64,000 nt of DNA, taken from assembly GCA_001630475.1 (NCBI GenBank), contig KV419404.1, positions 230,225 through 294,224 on the forward strand. The letters are read 5' to 3'. The DNA comes from Sistotremastrum niveocremeum HHB9708 (taxonomy: Eukaryota > Basidiomycota > Agaricomycetes > Sistotremastrales > Sistotremastraceae). The position numbers and the translations under genes are program-made. Numbering within the stretch: the first letter of the stretch is position 1; each line of letters begins with the position of its first letter. Below are positions 1 through 11,280 of this stretch, piece after piece. The notes under the pieces were generated by a model, which saw only the letters and a program-made list of their open reading frames with translations, did not search any database and was not told where the DNA came from.

Positions 1-1557
1 TTGCCGTGCCCACCCTCCATCCCTTCTCGCTGACTCTCCTTATCCCCGCTGAGCTCCCAGAACATGCTCCCACCATATCCCTGCTGTCGGATCCATTGTC
101 CTTTCCATCTCCCAATCTCCTCCGAATCAAACGAAATCATCTCCCCAGTCGTTGGATTATACGACCATGACGCAATCTTTTCATTGTCATGATTCACAGA
201 AGAGCCAGGCAAGGGTAGCGCGCGATAGTCGTAGACGCCTTGCTCCCATGAGCCCTGCCCTAGACCGGAAAATGGGGTCCCAGGTCCTTGGGTTTGGAGA
301 AAGCTCCGACCATATAGTGGGATTCCAATGACAAGCTTGGACCGATCGATCCCCTGAGATTCATACCACTGCGTCGCCCGCGAGACGCTGATTTGACCTC
401 CAAACACGTTCGCCTGGTGGCCTGCCAAGCTGTCCCATGACCCAGCTATATATATCAGACTCAGTCAGAAGGCTTGTTCGTCCTGGAGAGAATCGCAGCA
501 TTACCAAAGTCATAGGCCATCAGATTCCAGAATGTCAGATATTGATCCATTTCGCGAGCGTGCAGCTTTTCATAGTTGGATGGCCCACACGGTGCTGCGA
601 TCTTCGAATGCTTCAGCTGGGAATGTAACGACGGACGAACGTTCGTCGAGACGTACCGTTAATGGGAAGTGGTGATTATGACCTTGTTCCCAAGCATGTC
701 GGTCAAGTGCTTCTCTTAGTTCTTTCAATAAAGCGACATATCCCCATGCTTGAGCATCGTCCCCAGGATACTCATAATCGACATCGAGCCCGTCAAATCC
801 ATAATCTTCGAGTATCTTCACGGCGGACTCGACAAATTTAGCTCGGTGAGATGGTGAGACAACGATGGGATGGAAAGAAGGCGAATAGGTCCAGCCTCCG
901 ATGGAAAGCAGAACTTTGAGATGTCGATTGCGCTTCTTTAAGAGATAGATCGCCTTCAGGTTCCCGTAGAGGTTTGTTCCCTGATCATTCCACGAGTCTC
1001 CGGGATAATGTATATCTTGATCGGCCCATAAATCGGAGAGGACTACCTCTCCGGTATCCGCCTTGACATTCGCAAAGGCGTAGAGAAGATGGCTGTGAGA
1101 CATTTCTGAGTGACCTTGCGGCGGCGCAAGCAAATTAAAACATACGTTACGTCATTAACTGGAATAGAACTTGGTGGGTATTTTCGACCGTAAATACCCC
1201 AGTTCACAAAGCTGCACAACCAGTCATGTATCTCCTCGATTCATAGATGTAAAACACGCACTATGCGACGCTTTTCGGTCCCGTAGACATTGATTCCTGA
1301 AGAAAGGTATCGGAATCCGAGAGTGGTTGCGTGAAGACGACTTGTGAGGGCAAAGGGTGTTGCCAATGATGCGGAAGCTGAAGTTTGGCGAGTTCGTGGC
1401 CACTCTCGAACGAGACGAGAGCTAATAAGACAGTAAAGACGACAAAGAGAACGTATTTCAGGTAGTTTCGTGAGCTGCGCCGCGCAGACTGTGATAGTGA
1501 AGGAGGCGGTGAGCTGCGGTCGTATGTTGGTACAGGTTCGTAGCTCGAAGATGTCAT
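1..1557 (-). CDS. Membrane-anchored GH18 chitinase (partial, continues past left edge)
   Basis: Glycoside hydrolase family 18, hydrolysing chitin beta-1,4 bonds. The catalytic DxxDxDxE motif is intact as [10 protein letters not shown] (about 780-810). Other hallmarks are [11 protein letters not shown] at the barrel start, [18 protein letters not shown], and [11 protein letters not shown] near the left edge. I place the start at the ATG at 1557. The N-terminal exon encodes a short Ser/Pro-rich tail and one hydrophobic helix ([16 protein letters not shown]), so it looks like a type II signal anchor holding the enzyme at the membrane or wall. Spliced joins read SVA-YFVNWG and [14 protein letters not shown] (intron 1093-1145), then [14 protein letters not shown]. 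The Met at 1133 lies inside an intron and is not a start. The C-terminal end lies beyond the window. Family call is firm; the anchor is inferred from hydropathy. Confidence 0.9.
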
Positions 1558-1885
1558 ACGGGCGCTTAAGTGGAGAACTGGTACCCTGAAATGTCGAGGG
1601 CTCCGATCTTTATAATGTCGTGCGTCGACTCGCAGGATACAAGAAGAGGTATGAAAGCGGCTCAAAATATATCTAACGATCGTAGCGTATCGCATTCTAG
1701 AGTGATCCTGCAAACGGTTTCCAGAATAGAATGCCGATGTACCCCAGGGTCTAGGCCGTCCGTGAAGATGGACTCGCTCTCCGTTGAAATTCGCAATAGA
1801 TATATCTGCGCGAATTCGATCGGTATTGCTTGACTCAAAGATGAGGTTTGGTGTTATAGCATGCGCTTTGCCGGCTCTCAAAAAT

Positions 1886-2755
1886 TTAATTTTTGGAGGG
1901 GTCATCCTTTTGCGGAGTGAATTTTTGCACGAGCAATTTTGCGGAGAGCTGGCAATTTTATTAGCCAAAAAATTATCACATTGAAAGATCGGTCGCACAT
2001 TACTGATGTGAGCAGTAGCTTTCTGGACGCCACCTTCCTCGCTTCGTTTATACTGCTGCAAAGCCTCCTCTAGCCGACCACCTGACCAGGCCAGTGAGAA
2101 CGACGCAGCAGATGAAATTATCATACGCACAAGCTTCCAGGACCGCACCAAGATTGAAAGCAATTTCAGGATCTTCAGGGGCTAAGGACGCTGCTGTGCT
2201 GTTTCGTGTCATGGGCTGCCGTCATGAACTGTTGACATTAGGCGCACTGGAGATGCTGAAGAGCTAGATCTGGTCGCGGGTTGGGTGACACGATGTATGC
2301 GCTTGCAAGATCTAGGACCTGAGTTAGATTTGAGCGCATGGCATAAAATGTGGGCATACTGGTATGTGCATCGGGGCTCGACGGTTGAAGCTGGATTGAC
2401 TCTCTCCAAGCATCAATGGCTTGATCGAACTCCTCTTGCCAGAATGAGTTTTCCAGCAAGCAATTATGTCAATCACTCCTTACTTAGATGGTAATGTGCC
2501 ACGCCTTCAAAGTGTTAACTGGATTGTCCGTGATTATGAAAAGCAATAAGACCGACCAAGGTTGAAAAGCGAACTCGCGTTTCGTCGAATGTCCACGCTT
2601 GCCTGATACGATCCCTTTGCGCCTTGAAGATCTCCCGTCTCCAATTTCTGAGTTCCCTGTTCCAAACATGCCTGCGCCTGCAATTCACCGATGTCGTGCG
2701 AGGTCGAGTAAGGTGTAGTTGAGGACGCCAACCCTGAATGTAAATTAGACGCCAT
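1886..2755 (-). CDS. TPR-repeat protein
   Basis: A small tetratricopeptide-repeat protein. Exon 1 carries a first TPR (ACLEQGTQKLETGDLQGAKG), then SLFNLG. The next exon has AIDAWRESIQLQPSSPDAH, followed by AASLAPEDPEIAFNLGAVLE and GRLEEALQQYKRSEEGGV. The last exon gives NV-SAKLLVQKFTPQKDDPSKN and the stop at 1886. Introns are ~50 nt with GT-AG ends. The open frame covering 1261-2163 fuses this gene's 3' exon with the chitinase 5' exon by read-through of introns and spacer; it is not one gene. The gene diverges from TIM23 with about 190 bp between starts. TPRs mediate protein-protein contacts, but the partner is not visible here. The start at 2755 is the first suitable Met; an extra upstream exon cannot be excluded. 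Confidence 0.8.
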
Positions 2756-2948
2756 TTGGCCGAGATGAATATTTCGTACGTCGGGTGGTTAAGCAAACTC
2801 GCGCTGGGAGACTGTAACATTTCGATACTGTGGTTCGACCTGACGCCAGTTGTATTTGACGAGCAAGGAGTCTCGAGCTCGTCGCCAAAGTTCTCGCAAG
2901 AGCCATGGATTCAAACTCAGTCATTTTTTTCTTCGAAACGAGGCTTTC
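2756..2948. promoter_or_regulatory. Divergent promoter region, TPR gene / TIM23
   Basis: This is the short spacer between two divergent start codons. It must hold both 5' leaders and core promoters. I see no convincing TATA box. Confidence 0.4.
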
Positions 2949-3763
2949 ATGGCATCGACTTCAGACCTCTCATCTTCGTCCTCGGACCCAACACAATTCC
3001 TTCGTTCTGCCCAGTTCTCGTATGCCTCTCCGGACCCCTCAGATCCTCTCGCTTCAGGTGGTTCAGCGTCTGACGTTCTAGCCGGCGCTGGTGCATTCGA
3101 TCCCGCAAGACTGCACCCTCTTGCTGGGCTTAGTGACAAGCTGGATTACTTATTGTTGGACGATGAGAAGATGAACTCGTTGCCTGGTTCCGAGACGGCG
3201 CTCCCTTCGAGAGGGTGGAGTGATGACTTATGCTATGGTACTGGGACTACCTATCTGAGTGGTATGTCTTAATCAAGCGTCATGGAAAGCGTGTCGCTCA
3301 GATGCATACGGTTCAGGATTGGCTCTTGGCGGCATATGGGGCCTTCGAGAAGGAGCCGCAAGACCGCTGGCGGTGTCAAATGCTCGCCTGCGATTGAACA
3401 GTATTTTAAACTCCATGACGCGCAGAGGGTCATTCTTTGGCAATTCAGCTGGTGTAATGGGTGAGTCTCTCTCGTGATGCATCTGACTTAACAAGGGAAA
3501 CTAATCTACGTGTTTCAGCTCTCGTGTATAACGCCATAAATTCCAGTATAGACGCATACAGAGGGAAACATGACACTCTTGGTAGTATGACGGCTGGGGC
3601 AGTCACCGGAGCATTGTACAAATCAACGGGTAAGCTCAACAATCTTCGAGGCTTTCGTTCAATTCTGAACAAGATTGCAGCCGGTGTACGACCAGCGCTG
3701 GCTGCAGCTACGCTGATGACAGGTGCCGCTGGCCTATGGAGCTACCTCAAGCGCACTATATAA
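2949..3763 (+). CDS. TIM23: Mitochondrial inner-membrane translocase subunit Tim23
   Basis: Channel-forming subunit of the TIM23 complex, which passes presequence proteins through the mitochondrial inner membrane. The N-terminal ~70 residues are Ser/Asp-rich, as expected for the intermembrane-space receptor part. The Tim17/22/23 core follows: DDLCYGTGTTYLSG, then GSGLALGGIWGLREGA, RRGSFFGNSAGVM-ALVYNAINS, and STAGVRPALAAATLMTGAAG, which are Gly-rich transmembrane helices. Introns sit at 3262-3301, 3461-3518 and 3630-3680. The start at 2949 (MASTSDLSS) is chosen because the upstream frame contains no family-like sequence. Length is about 220 residues, normal for fungal Tim23. Confidence 0.93.
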
Positions 3764-3996
3764 AATTACTATCATTGACCCTCGCATTGTTTTATTAGAC
3801 ACATTAATTCACCTCTTCATTAAAATCTACCTCCGACGGGAACCCTCCCTCTATATCCGCAATTTCAGGTCAAGTCGACGACTAGGGTCGCAGAACGTTG
3901 ATACAAGCAAACTGTTCGCAACAGCTCTAAAGACGAAGCAAAAGTCCCCCATGCCCAAAAGTAAAACTAAGCCCAGGATAAAGACCACTTGCCTAT

Positions 3997-5020
3997 CTAC
4001 AGGGTTTTGAAGAAGAGTTCCTTAAGGATACGCTGGGTATCGTCTGGGTTAGTCACAGAATGCCCCACGACTCTGGGGTCTGTATAGATTTCATAATCAT
4101 TCCCGCCCTGAGAATGAACGTCAGTTTGTACCAAAGTGAACATGAATTCATAGGCGTGCCTTATAAGTCTTGTCGCCGAAGAAATGGATTTTGTCGAAGC
4201 CTTCCTTTTCAACGTGACGAAGAGCGTATGTTTTATCCCAGCCGGTAGGGAATACGTCGAAGCTAATCTGTCCACCGATGGAATACGTCAATCCGTATGA
4301 AGCGAATTTCTCTTGCAGAGCTTTGATGAAGGTCGCCCGCAGTTGATGTTGCTTGTCGTATGCTTCGAATTCATTGCGCTCGGTGATGCTAATGTAAAGT
4401 GCGTATTAACGACTCGTTCACAATTAGGAAACGTGTTCGCCCACGTTGCATTACGGCCAATTGGTGACACGTTGATCATACCGTTGCGGAATTCGACGAA
4501 TGTACCGCTAGAAAAAGCCTCGAAAATAATTCCGAGACAATGGGTATGATAGAGTACCGTTTGATGGGGATATCCATGTCAGCGACATAGTGGAGGATAA
4601 AATTGACGAGCTTCTTGTAGTTTTCCTCGCCTACATGCTTGATGAAAGATTGTGATTGGAGCTCCTGGCCAAGCCTGTAGGCTGTCAGGCCATTCTCAGC
4701 GAACGCAAAATCGAATTCGTTGATCGCTGCGCGAAAAAAAACGTTGAAGCAGACACGCGCCGCGGAAGTAAAACCACTCACCATTGCTGCCAAGTTGCTC
4801 TGTGATCTTCACGAGATTAGATCCACCCACGAACCCAATGGCAGCCTTTTTTCTCAGTTCTTTGAGCAAATTGAGCATCTCCGTCGATGCTGACTGCCTC
4901 CATTCTCAGTCGACATGGCAGCAAAACAGACGAAGTGAAACATACTTGGCGCGCAAGAGAAAGTGTTCCATCGACATCGAACAAAACCAATTCATTGAGT
5001 TGACGGTCTGCGAAAGCCAT
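3997..5020 (-). CDS. SEC53: Phosphomannomutase
   Basis: Converts mannose-6-phosphate to mannose-1-phosphate, feeding GDP-mannose for glycosylation and wall mannan. The HAD-type phosphoryl-acceptor motif FDVDGTLS is at the N-terminus. It is followed by the typical blocks [39 protein letters not shown] and [18 protein letters not shown], and the sequence ends KELFFKTL. The start at 5020 gives [18 protein letters not shown], standard for the family. At least four short introns split the gene. It is divergent from VMS1, with 117 bp between start codons. Confidence 0.93.
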
Positions 5021-5137
5021 TATTATTGTTTGAAGAGAATGAGAGTGTAGTCAAGGATTAGAGTTGTAGAGTTGAGTTTCCTATCGGATCGGCGCGTCGG
5101 TTGGTTAGATCCCCTCTTTCATCCAGCCTTTCAACAC

Positions 5138-7281
5138 ATGTCTAATTACATCTTCGCTCTCCCGCAAGAGCTCTTGGACACCCTCACTCCTCGATTGCTG
5201 ATAACGCCAGAGCCTCCCAGACCGTCTTCTCCTGCAAAAATCGAGGAAACCCCAACGAACATCGCGGGTGCGAGGGCATGCAATATATGTCCTGGAGCAT
5301 TCTTTGCAGATGTCGAGGCCCAGCGATCACATTTTCGATCGGATTGGCATCGATACAATGTAAAGGTACGCCTATCTCAAGGGAAAGCCGTTGATTTGGC
5401 CAGCTTCACCACCTTGCTGGATGGTACGTTTCATGACTTAGGTACCGGAGGTCGAGTCATGCTGAAAATTTAATCCGGTGTAGAACTCGAAGATTCCATC
5501 TCTGGGTCGGGATCAGACTCTGACTCGCAGATATCTGACGAAAGTTCGACCGATACCGTGAATGCTTTGCTCCAAAAGACGCGATTGTATAATGGCAAGC
5601 GATCACCCTCACCCGACGCTGCCATCTCTGTACCCCGGACGGCATTAACATGGTTTCACTCACCGCCATCGACTCAGATTGGGATATACAACGCCATCTT
5701 TCCTCTCAAAACATCACCTTCTTCGTATCTGGAGACTTTGAAGAGATTGCAGACCGGCGGTGAAAACGGCAGAATATGGTCTATGTTTATGGTGGCAGGC
5801 GGACACTTCGCCGGTCTTGTAGTCCGAGTTTGTCCCCCAGACGAACAATACAAGTCCGAAGATGAAGATGCCGTCGCGATAGCGAAGAAGAAACGAAAGC
5901 CGCCTCCTCCAAAGCCAGATTTCGAGATCTTGCATCACAAGACCTTCCATCGATATACTAGTCTGTGCGCTTACGTTATGATATCCTGAATAATCTCATG
6001 TCTATCATAGCTCGTCGAAAGCAGGGTGGCTCGCAATCGACGAATGACAAGGCAAAGGGCAATGCCAAGTCAGCTGGTGCCACCCTCCGTCGTTACGGCG
6101 AGCAAGCGCTGAAAGAAGATATTCAAAATCTACTCTCGGAGTGGGCAGAAGAAGTCCAGCTTTCCGAACGCATCTGGCTCCGTGCTAGTTCCTCGAACCG
6201 CAAAATTTTCTGGGATTACGAGAATGCTCAAATCGCGAAGGGCGACAATCGTTTGCGTGGGTATCCCTTTCCTACCAGAAGACCTGTGAGTTTCGTAATC
6301 TCAGAAAGTAGAGTAGAGAAGCTAAGCTATATTTAGACTCAATCTGAACTCATGCGGTGTCTGAATGAGCTGACGCGCGCCAAAGTCACTCACTGGACCG
6401 AAGCCCAGCTTCAGTCTCAGGACGAAGAATATTTGGCATCGTTACCAAAACCAAAGCCAGCTCCGGTTGAGGCTATTGCACTCCCTCCTCCCCCGAAAGA
6501 AATAGTGCCCAAGTTGAGCAAAGAAGAGGAGGCCCTTCGCGAGAAATGGCGACGTGTACTGGATATGACCACAAAAGGAAGGCTTGACGCCCTGACCCAG
6601 TTCTGGAAACGAGAAGGCGAGTCTTTGGGAGGCGTTGACGCCCATGTTCCTGAATGGACCGGCGAAAGAGGCTCGACGTTGCTTCAGGTCGCGACAATCT
6701 CGGGTCAAGAAGACGTTGTCCAGTGGCTATTGGAGGATCTGCGAGCCAACCCAACCCTCCCACTCTCCCACATTGCAGATGATGAGTCAGAACTCCAGGC
6801 TGTCGAATCTGACCATTCTGACACGATGGCCGTGTCCAAGCCGTCTGGGCCCCGTCGGACAGCGTATGACCTTGCACGGACTCGTGAACTTCGTAACGTC
6901 TTCCGGCGTTGTGCCGCCTCACATCCTGACTGGTGGGACTGGTATGGTGACGCCCGTGTGCCGAGTGGTCTCACGAAGGATAAGGAAGAGGAGCAGGAAG
7001 AGAAGAAGAAGGTGCGAAGGAAAGGACTGAAGGATAAGGTCCGAGAGCGTGTGGCTAAAGAAAAGGCACAAGTCCACGAGACGACTCTGGAAGAGCCTGC
7101 GAGCGCAAAAATTACGGAATCGTCCAAGCCCAAGCAGGAAGATGGGCCACGAAAACTTGGTGGTGCGCCGAGTGCTGCGGAGGGATTAGTGGGCTTGACG
7201 CCGGAGATGAGGGCCAAGATTGAGAGGGAACGGCGAGCACGAGCTGCTGAGGCTCGAATGAAGGCTTTGGGGTCCCGATAG
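5138..7281 (+). CDS. VMS1: Vms1/ANKZF1-type peptidyl-tRNA hydrolase of ribosome quality control
   Basis: Releases stalled nascent chains from 60S-bound tRNA and acts at stressed mitochondria together with Cdc48. In order: an N-terminal C2H2 finger (CNICPGAFFADVEAQRSHF, then H), an acidic linker, and the VLRF1 catalytic domain with IWSMFMVAGGHFAG and the active loop RRKQGGSQST, whose Gln corresponds to the essential Gln of Vms1. Then an ankyrin region (STLLQVATISGQEDVVQWLL), a basic coiled coil, and a C-terminal VCP-interacting motif (MRAKIERERRARAAEARM). Introns are 5424-5483, 5961-6010 and 6286-6336. The second intron falls just before the RRKQGGSQ loop. The protein is about 660 residues and appears intact. 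Confidence 0.92.
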
Positions 7282-7559
7282 CGAGTACAGATGTATAACA
7301 AAGCTGGACGAGTTGTATAGAGGTTCGATTGAGTTTCCTTTTGCGGCTACGGGTATGCCGGCATGATAGCTCCGACGCCGATCGGCTTACTACATCCGGC
7401 GACGGGACTATTTGAGAAATTTTCATGGCCATGTACATACAAGTACGGCAAATGGTAGAGGAGCCCTCGCACTGAAACAGCGAGGACGTTCTACAACAAC
7501 ACAGTCATCGTGCAAGCCGGGGCAGTAACCAGGTGGCAGACTGGCAACCCACAGCCCTA

Positions 7560-9263
7560 ATGCAGGTTATTACCCCTCAGCCCCATTATCATCAGTCACC
7601 TTCGAACCGTCACATGCGTTCCTCTCTGGATCAAAAGGCTACTCGTGACGCTTACGCTGCCCAGCTCGCATCTGAACTCCTCAGTCCATGTCCAAACTAT
7701 AACAACGATTGCTACGCTTCTCCAATGTACAATTCTCGCGGTCGCCAACTTCACTATGTCGAGTCGCCGTTTCAGCGGCAGGTTCGCATGCAATATATTC
7801 AAGAGCAGCAGGAGGCCAGGGAGAGAGAGTTTGCTCGGCGACAGCAGCTAGAGAATGCCAGGATTGCAGAGTACAAGGCCCAGAGAGAAAGGGCGGCACT
7901 CCAAAAGCAGAGGCTTGCAGAGGCTCGTCGACGAGACTTCGAGCGTTATATGCAACAGCAGGGATCGCATACCAGGCGCGATACACGTGCCCTCGACGAG
8001 GCATTCGACTCTGTCTTTGGCAGTCCCCCAAAAGCTTCGCAATCGGTATGTCAATTCTCTATATCTAGAAGTTCAGAGTGTTCATGTGATGCCACCCTGA
8101 AGGCCATGCCTGAGTCGCCTGTTGATGAGACCCCTGCCAATTTTCACGCTCCCAAACCGGCCAAACCGGAACCTACACTGCAGCAGAGAGTGGAAGCGGC
8201 TTCGAAGATACAGGCATTCGTCCGAGCTGCACTAGCTCGGAAACGCGCAGTCGCAGCCCTCGCGCCGATCCAAGCTTCTTTCGAATCAATCACCTCCTCG
8301 TTCGTCTGCCCCGATGTTCTGGATTTTAATCCGAAATCCACATCTTCCGCCAAATTATCCTACACTCCGAACAATACCAGCGTACACGCATACGAGGACT
8401 CGCTGATGAGGCTACTGTCCAAGCTTGACGCTGTTCATTCTGGAGGTGATAAGCGCATTCGCACGGCGAGGAAGAGCCTTGCTAAGAAAATCGAGAAAGC
8501 TCTCGCCGAATTTGACGCCAAAAAGGAAGCTATGTGGCGAAAGCAGGTTGACGCCGCGAAACAAAATCCTCGACAGGAGCTGCCTGCATCCAGTCCTTGT
8601 TCACGCGCTCCCCTTCCCACTCCAGAGACATTCAAACCTCGTTCTCCGTCTCCGAAATCAAAGGAAGAATCGCCGTTCTTCTCCACTCGGACGCCTCGTG
8701 TCGCACTCGAAACCCCAACCCCGCCTCCGGATACCCTGAACCTTAAGCCGGAATCCCCGCGATTCATCCCTGACGAGGATTCGCTCCTCGTTCCTATTCC
8801 AGGCTCAAAGCCAGATTCTCCAACTCTTGAAACAAGCTCCATGGCCGATTCCACAGTACCAGGTACCCCTTCATCCAGCATCCTCGACTCGTCCGTCATC
8901 AACTCTACTCCATTGACTTTCACGCCTTCATTAGCGGATGATGCGTCTATCATCGCATCTCCCGAAGACGAAGAAGATGCCATCTTCGTTGAAAAGGAGT
9001 TCGAGAAGGAGTTCGAGAAAGAATTTCCACCCTTCAAAGGCGTTGAAGCCGATTATCTTGATCTAGATGGCGAACTTGCTTCTATCCTCGAATCCCTAAA
9101 GAACAACGATGAACGGCGGAAGGAACGAAAGGAGAAGAAGAAGAAACCGAAAGAGGACCTCGATGCAGTGACCAGAGCTGCCGATGCTCTTCTTCGACAC
9201 CTTGGTGTCTTCTTGGAGGCTCATCCCGAATCCGACGATTACGAGTTTGTTACTGCGCCTTGA
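7560..9263 (+). CDS. BAG-domain protein with IQ motif
   Basis: Probable Hsp70/Hsc70 nucleotide-exchange co-chaperone. A Gln/Arg-rich coiled coil (about residues 75-140) precedes an IQ-type calmodulin-binding helix (AASKIQAFVRAALARKR). A BAG three-helix segment follows (DSLMRLLSKLDAVHSG, then RTARKSLAKKIEKALAEFD), then a long Pro/Ser-rich acidic tail ending DDYEFVTAP. The frame opens at a GTG at 7533; the first ATG is 7560, which I use. A 57-nt segment with GTATGT...AAG ends (8046-8102) is in frame and encodes an odd Cys-rich insert, so it may be an intron. Domain calls rest on pattern recognition; no specific family member is implied. Confidence 0.78.
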   Translation: MQVITPQPHYHQSPSNRHMRSSLDQKATRDAYAAQLASELLSPCPNYNNDCYASPMYNSRGRQLHYVESPFQRQVRMQYIQEQQEAREREFARRQQLENARIAEYKAQRERAALQKQRLAEARRRDFERYMQQQGSHTRRDTRALDEAFDSVFGSPPKASQSVCQFSISRSSECSCDATLKAMPESPVDETPANFHAPKPAKPEPTLQQRVEAASKIQAFVRAALARKRAVAALAPIQASFESITSSFVCPDVLDFNPKSTSSAKLSYTPNNTSVHAYEDSLMRLLSKLDAVHSGGDKRIRTARKSLAKKIEKALAEFDAKKEAMWRKQVDAAKQNPRQELPASSPCSRAPLPTPETFKPRSPSPKSKEESPFFSTRTPRVALETPTPPPDTLNLKPESPRFIPDEDSLLVPIPGSKPDSPTLETSSMADSTVPGTPSSSILDSSVINSTPLTFTPSLADDASIIASPEDEEDAIFVEKEFEKEFEKEFPPFKGVEADYLDLDGELASILESLKNNDERRKERKEKKKKPKEDLDAVTRAADALLRHLGVFLEAHPESDDYEFVTAP

Positions 9264-9556
9264 CTGACTCCCTGCAATTTCTCCCTTCATTTCTCATCCT
9301 TTCATCCATTGATTCTCGCATTGCATTTCATTGTCCTGTATCATCCTCACTTGCATGTATTTCGACTGATCTCCCCCTTTTTATCCACAGTAAGAAGCGC
9401 TCTACTACTGCTACCGCATGCACTCAACCTTAATGTTTCTGTTTCGTCACTTTTCCATATAATATGTATGACGGCCGGATACCCTGTAAATGCATGTAGT
9501 ATATATCCAATCGCTCCTCGTAATCGATGTCCCAGTTACATTAATACCCTTACTCT

Positions 9557-10548
9557 TCATAATTTCACTGGAATGCGAGTCGCGCCACTAAGTCGAAAAG
9601 TGTCACCGTTGGCGTAGGGACATTCGAGAATCCATTTCACAGTCTGAGCAAACTCGACGGGCACGCCCATTCTTTTCGGGAAAATATACTCCTTCTCCAT
9701 ACTATTCCTCACCCAGGCCGGCATTTGATCTGTCATGGCAGACTTGAATGCACTAGGGGCAATGCTGTTGACTCGGATGCCATAACGGCCAAGGTCTCGT
9801 GCCATGGGGAGAGTCATTGAACGAATCGCTCCCTTCGACGCGACATATGCTGTATGGCTGGGCTGTCCTTCGTACTGGATCGACAGGAATCAATACCTGA
9901 TGAGGGTACGGGTACGGATGTGAACATACTGCGTCCGCACTGGAAACCATGATGATGACTCCTCGTTCTCCATCTGGTCCTTCTGGAGGTACACTTATCA
10001 GGCGTTGGCATGCGAGACGCGATAGGTTGAACGTCCCTGAAATAAAGGTAAAATCCTCGTTATAAGACTCATGCTTCGACTCACCAGCAAGGTTGACATC
10101 AATCACTTTATTCCATGTCTCCAACGAATGAGGCGTGCCATCTTTCTGAACCAACTGAATTTCGAGCACCAGGTGAATTCATCGCGGTTCGGTCGCGGAA
10201 TTGAATGCACGTACCACACCGCCTGCTCCAATTCCTGCACAGTGGACGACTCCACCAAAAGGAGCTTTGATGTCTTGCGACCACTGTGCTGTTTTATCGA
10301 CCGCATCCTGGATCTCGTCTACTTTCGTGATATCGACTTTGAGAAACTTGACGCGGGAAAGTCCAGCAAAGTCGTCCTTGGAAGACTTCATGTCAAACAC
10401 GGTGATATATGCTCCAGCGTCATGAAGAGCCTCCACAGTGGCGAGTCCAAGGCCGGCGGACCTGTTCGCGAGATGAGTCGAAGGCGAATGAAGAAGTCAG
10501 ATCATCATACCCTCCCGAGACAATGAATGTCCTGTTAGATATCTTCAT
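9557..10548 (-). CDS. Short-chain dehydrogenase/reductase, HSD10-like (copy 1)
   Basis: Classical NAD(P)-binding SDR. It starts MKISNRTFIVSGG, and an intron in the glycine-rich turn joins to SAGLGLATVEALHDAG. Then come FLKVDITKVDEIQDAV, VVHCAG, DVNLAGTFNLSRLACQ, IIMVSSADA, and the catalytic YxxxK as AYVASKGAIRSMTLPMARD. The end is GDTFRLSGATRIPVKL. The closest recognised kin are 3-hydroxyacyl-CoA dehydrogenase type 2 enzymes; the substrate cannot be told from sequence. It is paralogous to the gene at 11730-12718 and to the relic at 13540-14393. It diverges from ZIM17, with 140 bp between starts. All key residues are present, so the gene looks functional. Confidence 0.88.
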
Positions 10549-10688
10549 TCTGCTCGAATATCCAAGACTTCGCCAGGATACCGTGCCTTTGTGTGAAGCC
10601 ACCGCCCATCGTGATCTTGCCCTGTATTCAGGTTCTTACGCTTACATCATCAGACAGATTTTCTCTTCGGTTCACTTTGGCGACCTCG
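10549..10688. promoter_or_regulatory. Divergent promoter region, SDR copy 1 / ZIM17
   Basis: A 140-bp spacer between two start codons. No TATA box is visible. It is pyrimidine-rich toward the ZIM17 start. Confidence 0.4.
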
Positions 10689-11280
10689 ATGCAAACCTTG
10701 AGGACATTTACTCGCTCTGTTGCGCGTTCCACTCTACAGCTGTCACAGCGCTTGAGACTGTCCACTTCACTTTTCAGAAAGGAGAGGCTCCATGCCCAGA
10801 TATATATACGTCGTCCATTTGGCTCTACTGTCTCTCGCTGGCATCCTGCAATAATCCCTGGCGAGTCTCCCGAAGAACCAGAAGTGAAAATCCAACCCAA
10901 GCTATCTCTGACGTTTACGTGTACTGTGGCGGACTGTGGTCATCGTTCGACTCATGAGTTCAAGAAAGCTTCGTATGAGCGCGGGATAGGTAAGCCTCGT
11001 CAGTTTCTGTGATGAGAAAAAAAAAGTTCATCAATTACTAGTGATCGTGGAATGCCCCTCGTGTAAAAACAGGTACGAAAGAGTCGTCCTCTCCCATTCG
11101 ATCGGTCCTCTGACAACGTATAGACATCTTATCGCTGATCATTTGGGTTGGTTCAAAGAAAGCACTCAAGGTGGACAGATGCGGACGGTCGAGGACTTGA
11201 TGAAAGCAAAAGGTGAGAAGGTGAGAAGAGGTAGACTGGATGCTGGTGGTGTTGTGGAATATGTGGACGACGAGTCATAG
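10689..11280 (+). CDS. ZIM17: Zim17/Hep1 (DNL zinc-finger) mitochondrial Hsp70 escort protein
   Basis: Keeps mitochondrial Hsp70 soluble and supports the import motor. The start is ATG 10689. The N-terminus is Arg/Ser/Leu-rich without acids (MQTLRTFTRSVARSTLQL), a clear mitochondrial presequence. The DNL finger reads LTFTCTVADCGHRSTHEFKK, then after a spliced intron VIVECPSCKNR and HLIADHLGWF: two CxxC-type pairs and the conserved HLIADHLGWF. Introns are 10990-11041 and 11073-11123, both GT-AG; the second is a multiple of three and open, so it can be misread as coding. The C-terminal tail is charged. The gene is flanked on both sides by SDR paralogues on the other strand. Confidence 0.93.

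Noticed and set aside
1261-2163. A single 300-residue minus-strand protein
   Set aside because: It reads through introns and the spacer; its N-terminal part belongs to the TPR gene and its C-terminal part to the chitinase first exon.
7533-7559. GTG start for the BAG protein
   Set aside because: Nuclear fungal genes seldom start at GTG; the ATG at 7560 is nearer the recognisable protein.
8435-9037. A 200-residue minus-strand frame in the BAG gene
   Set aside because: Ser/Gly-rich antisense shadow of the Pro/Ser tail.
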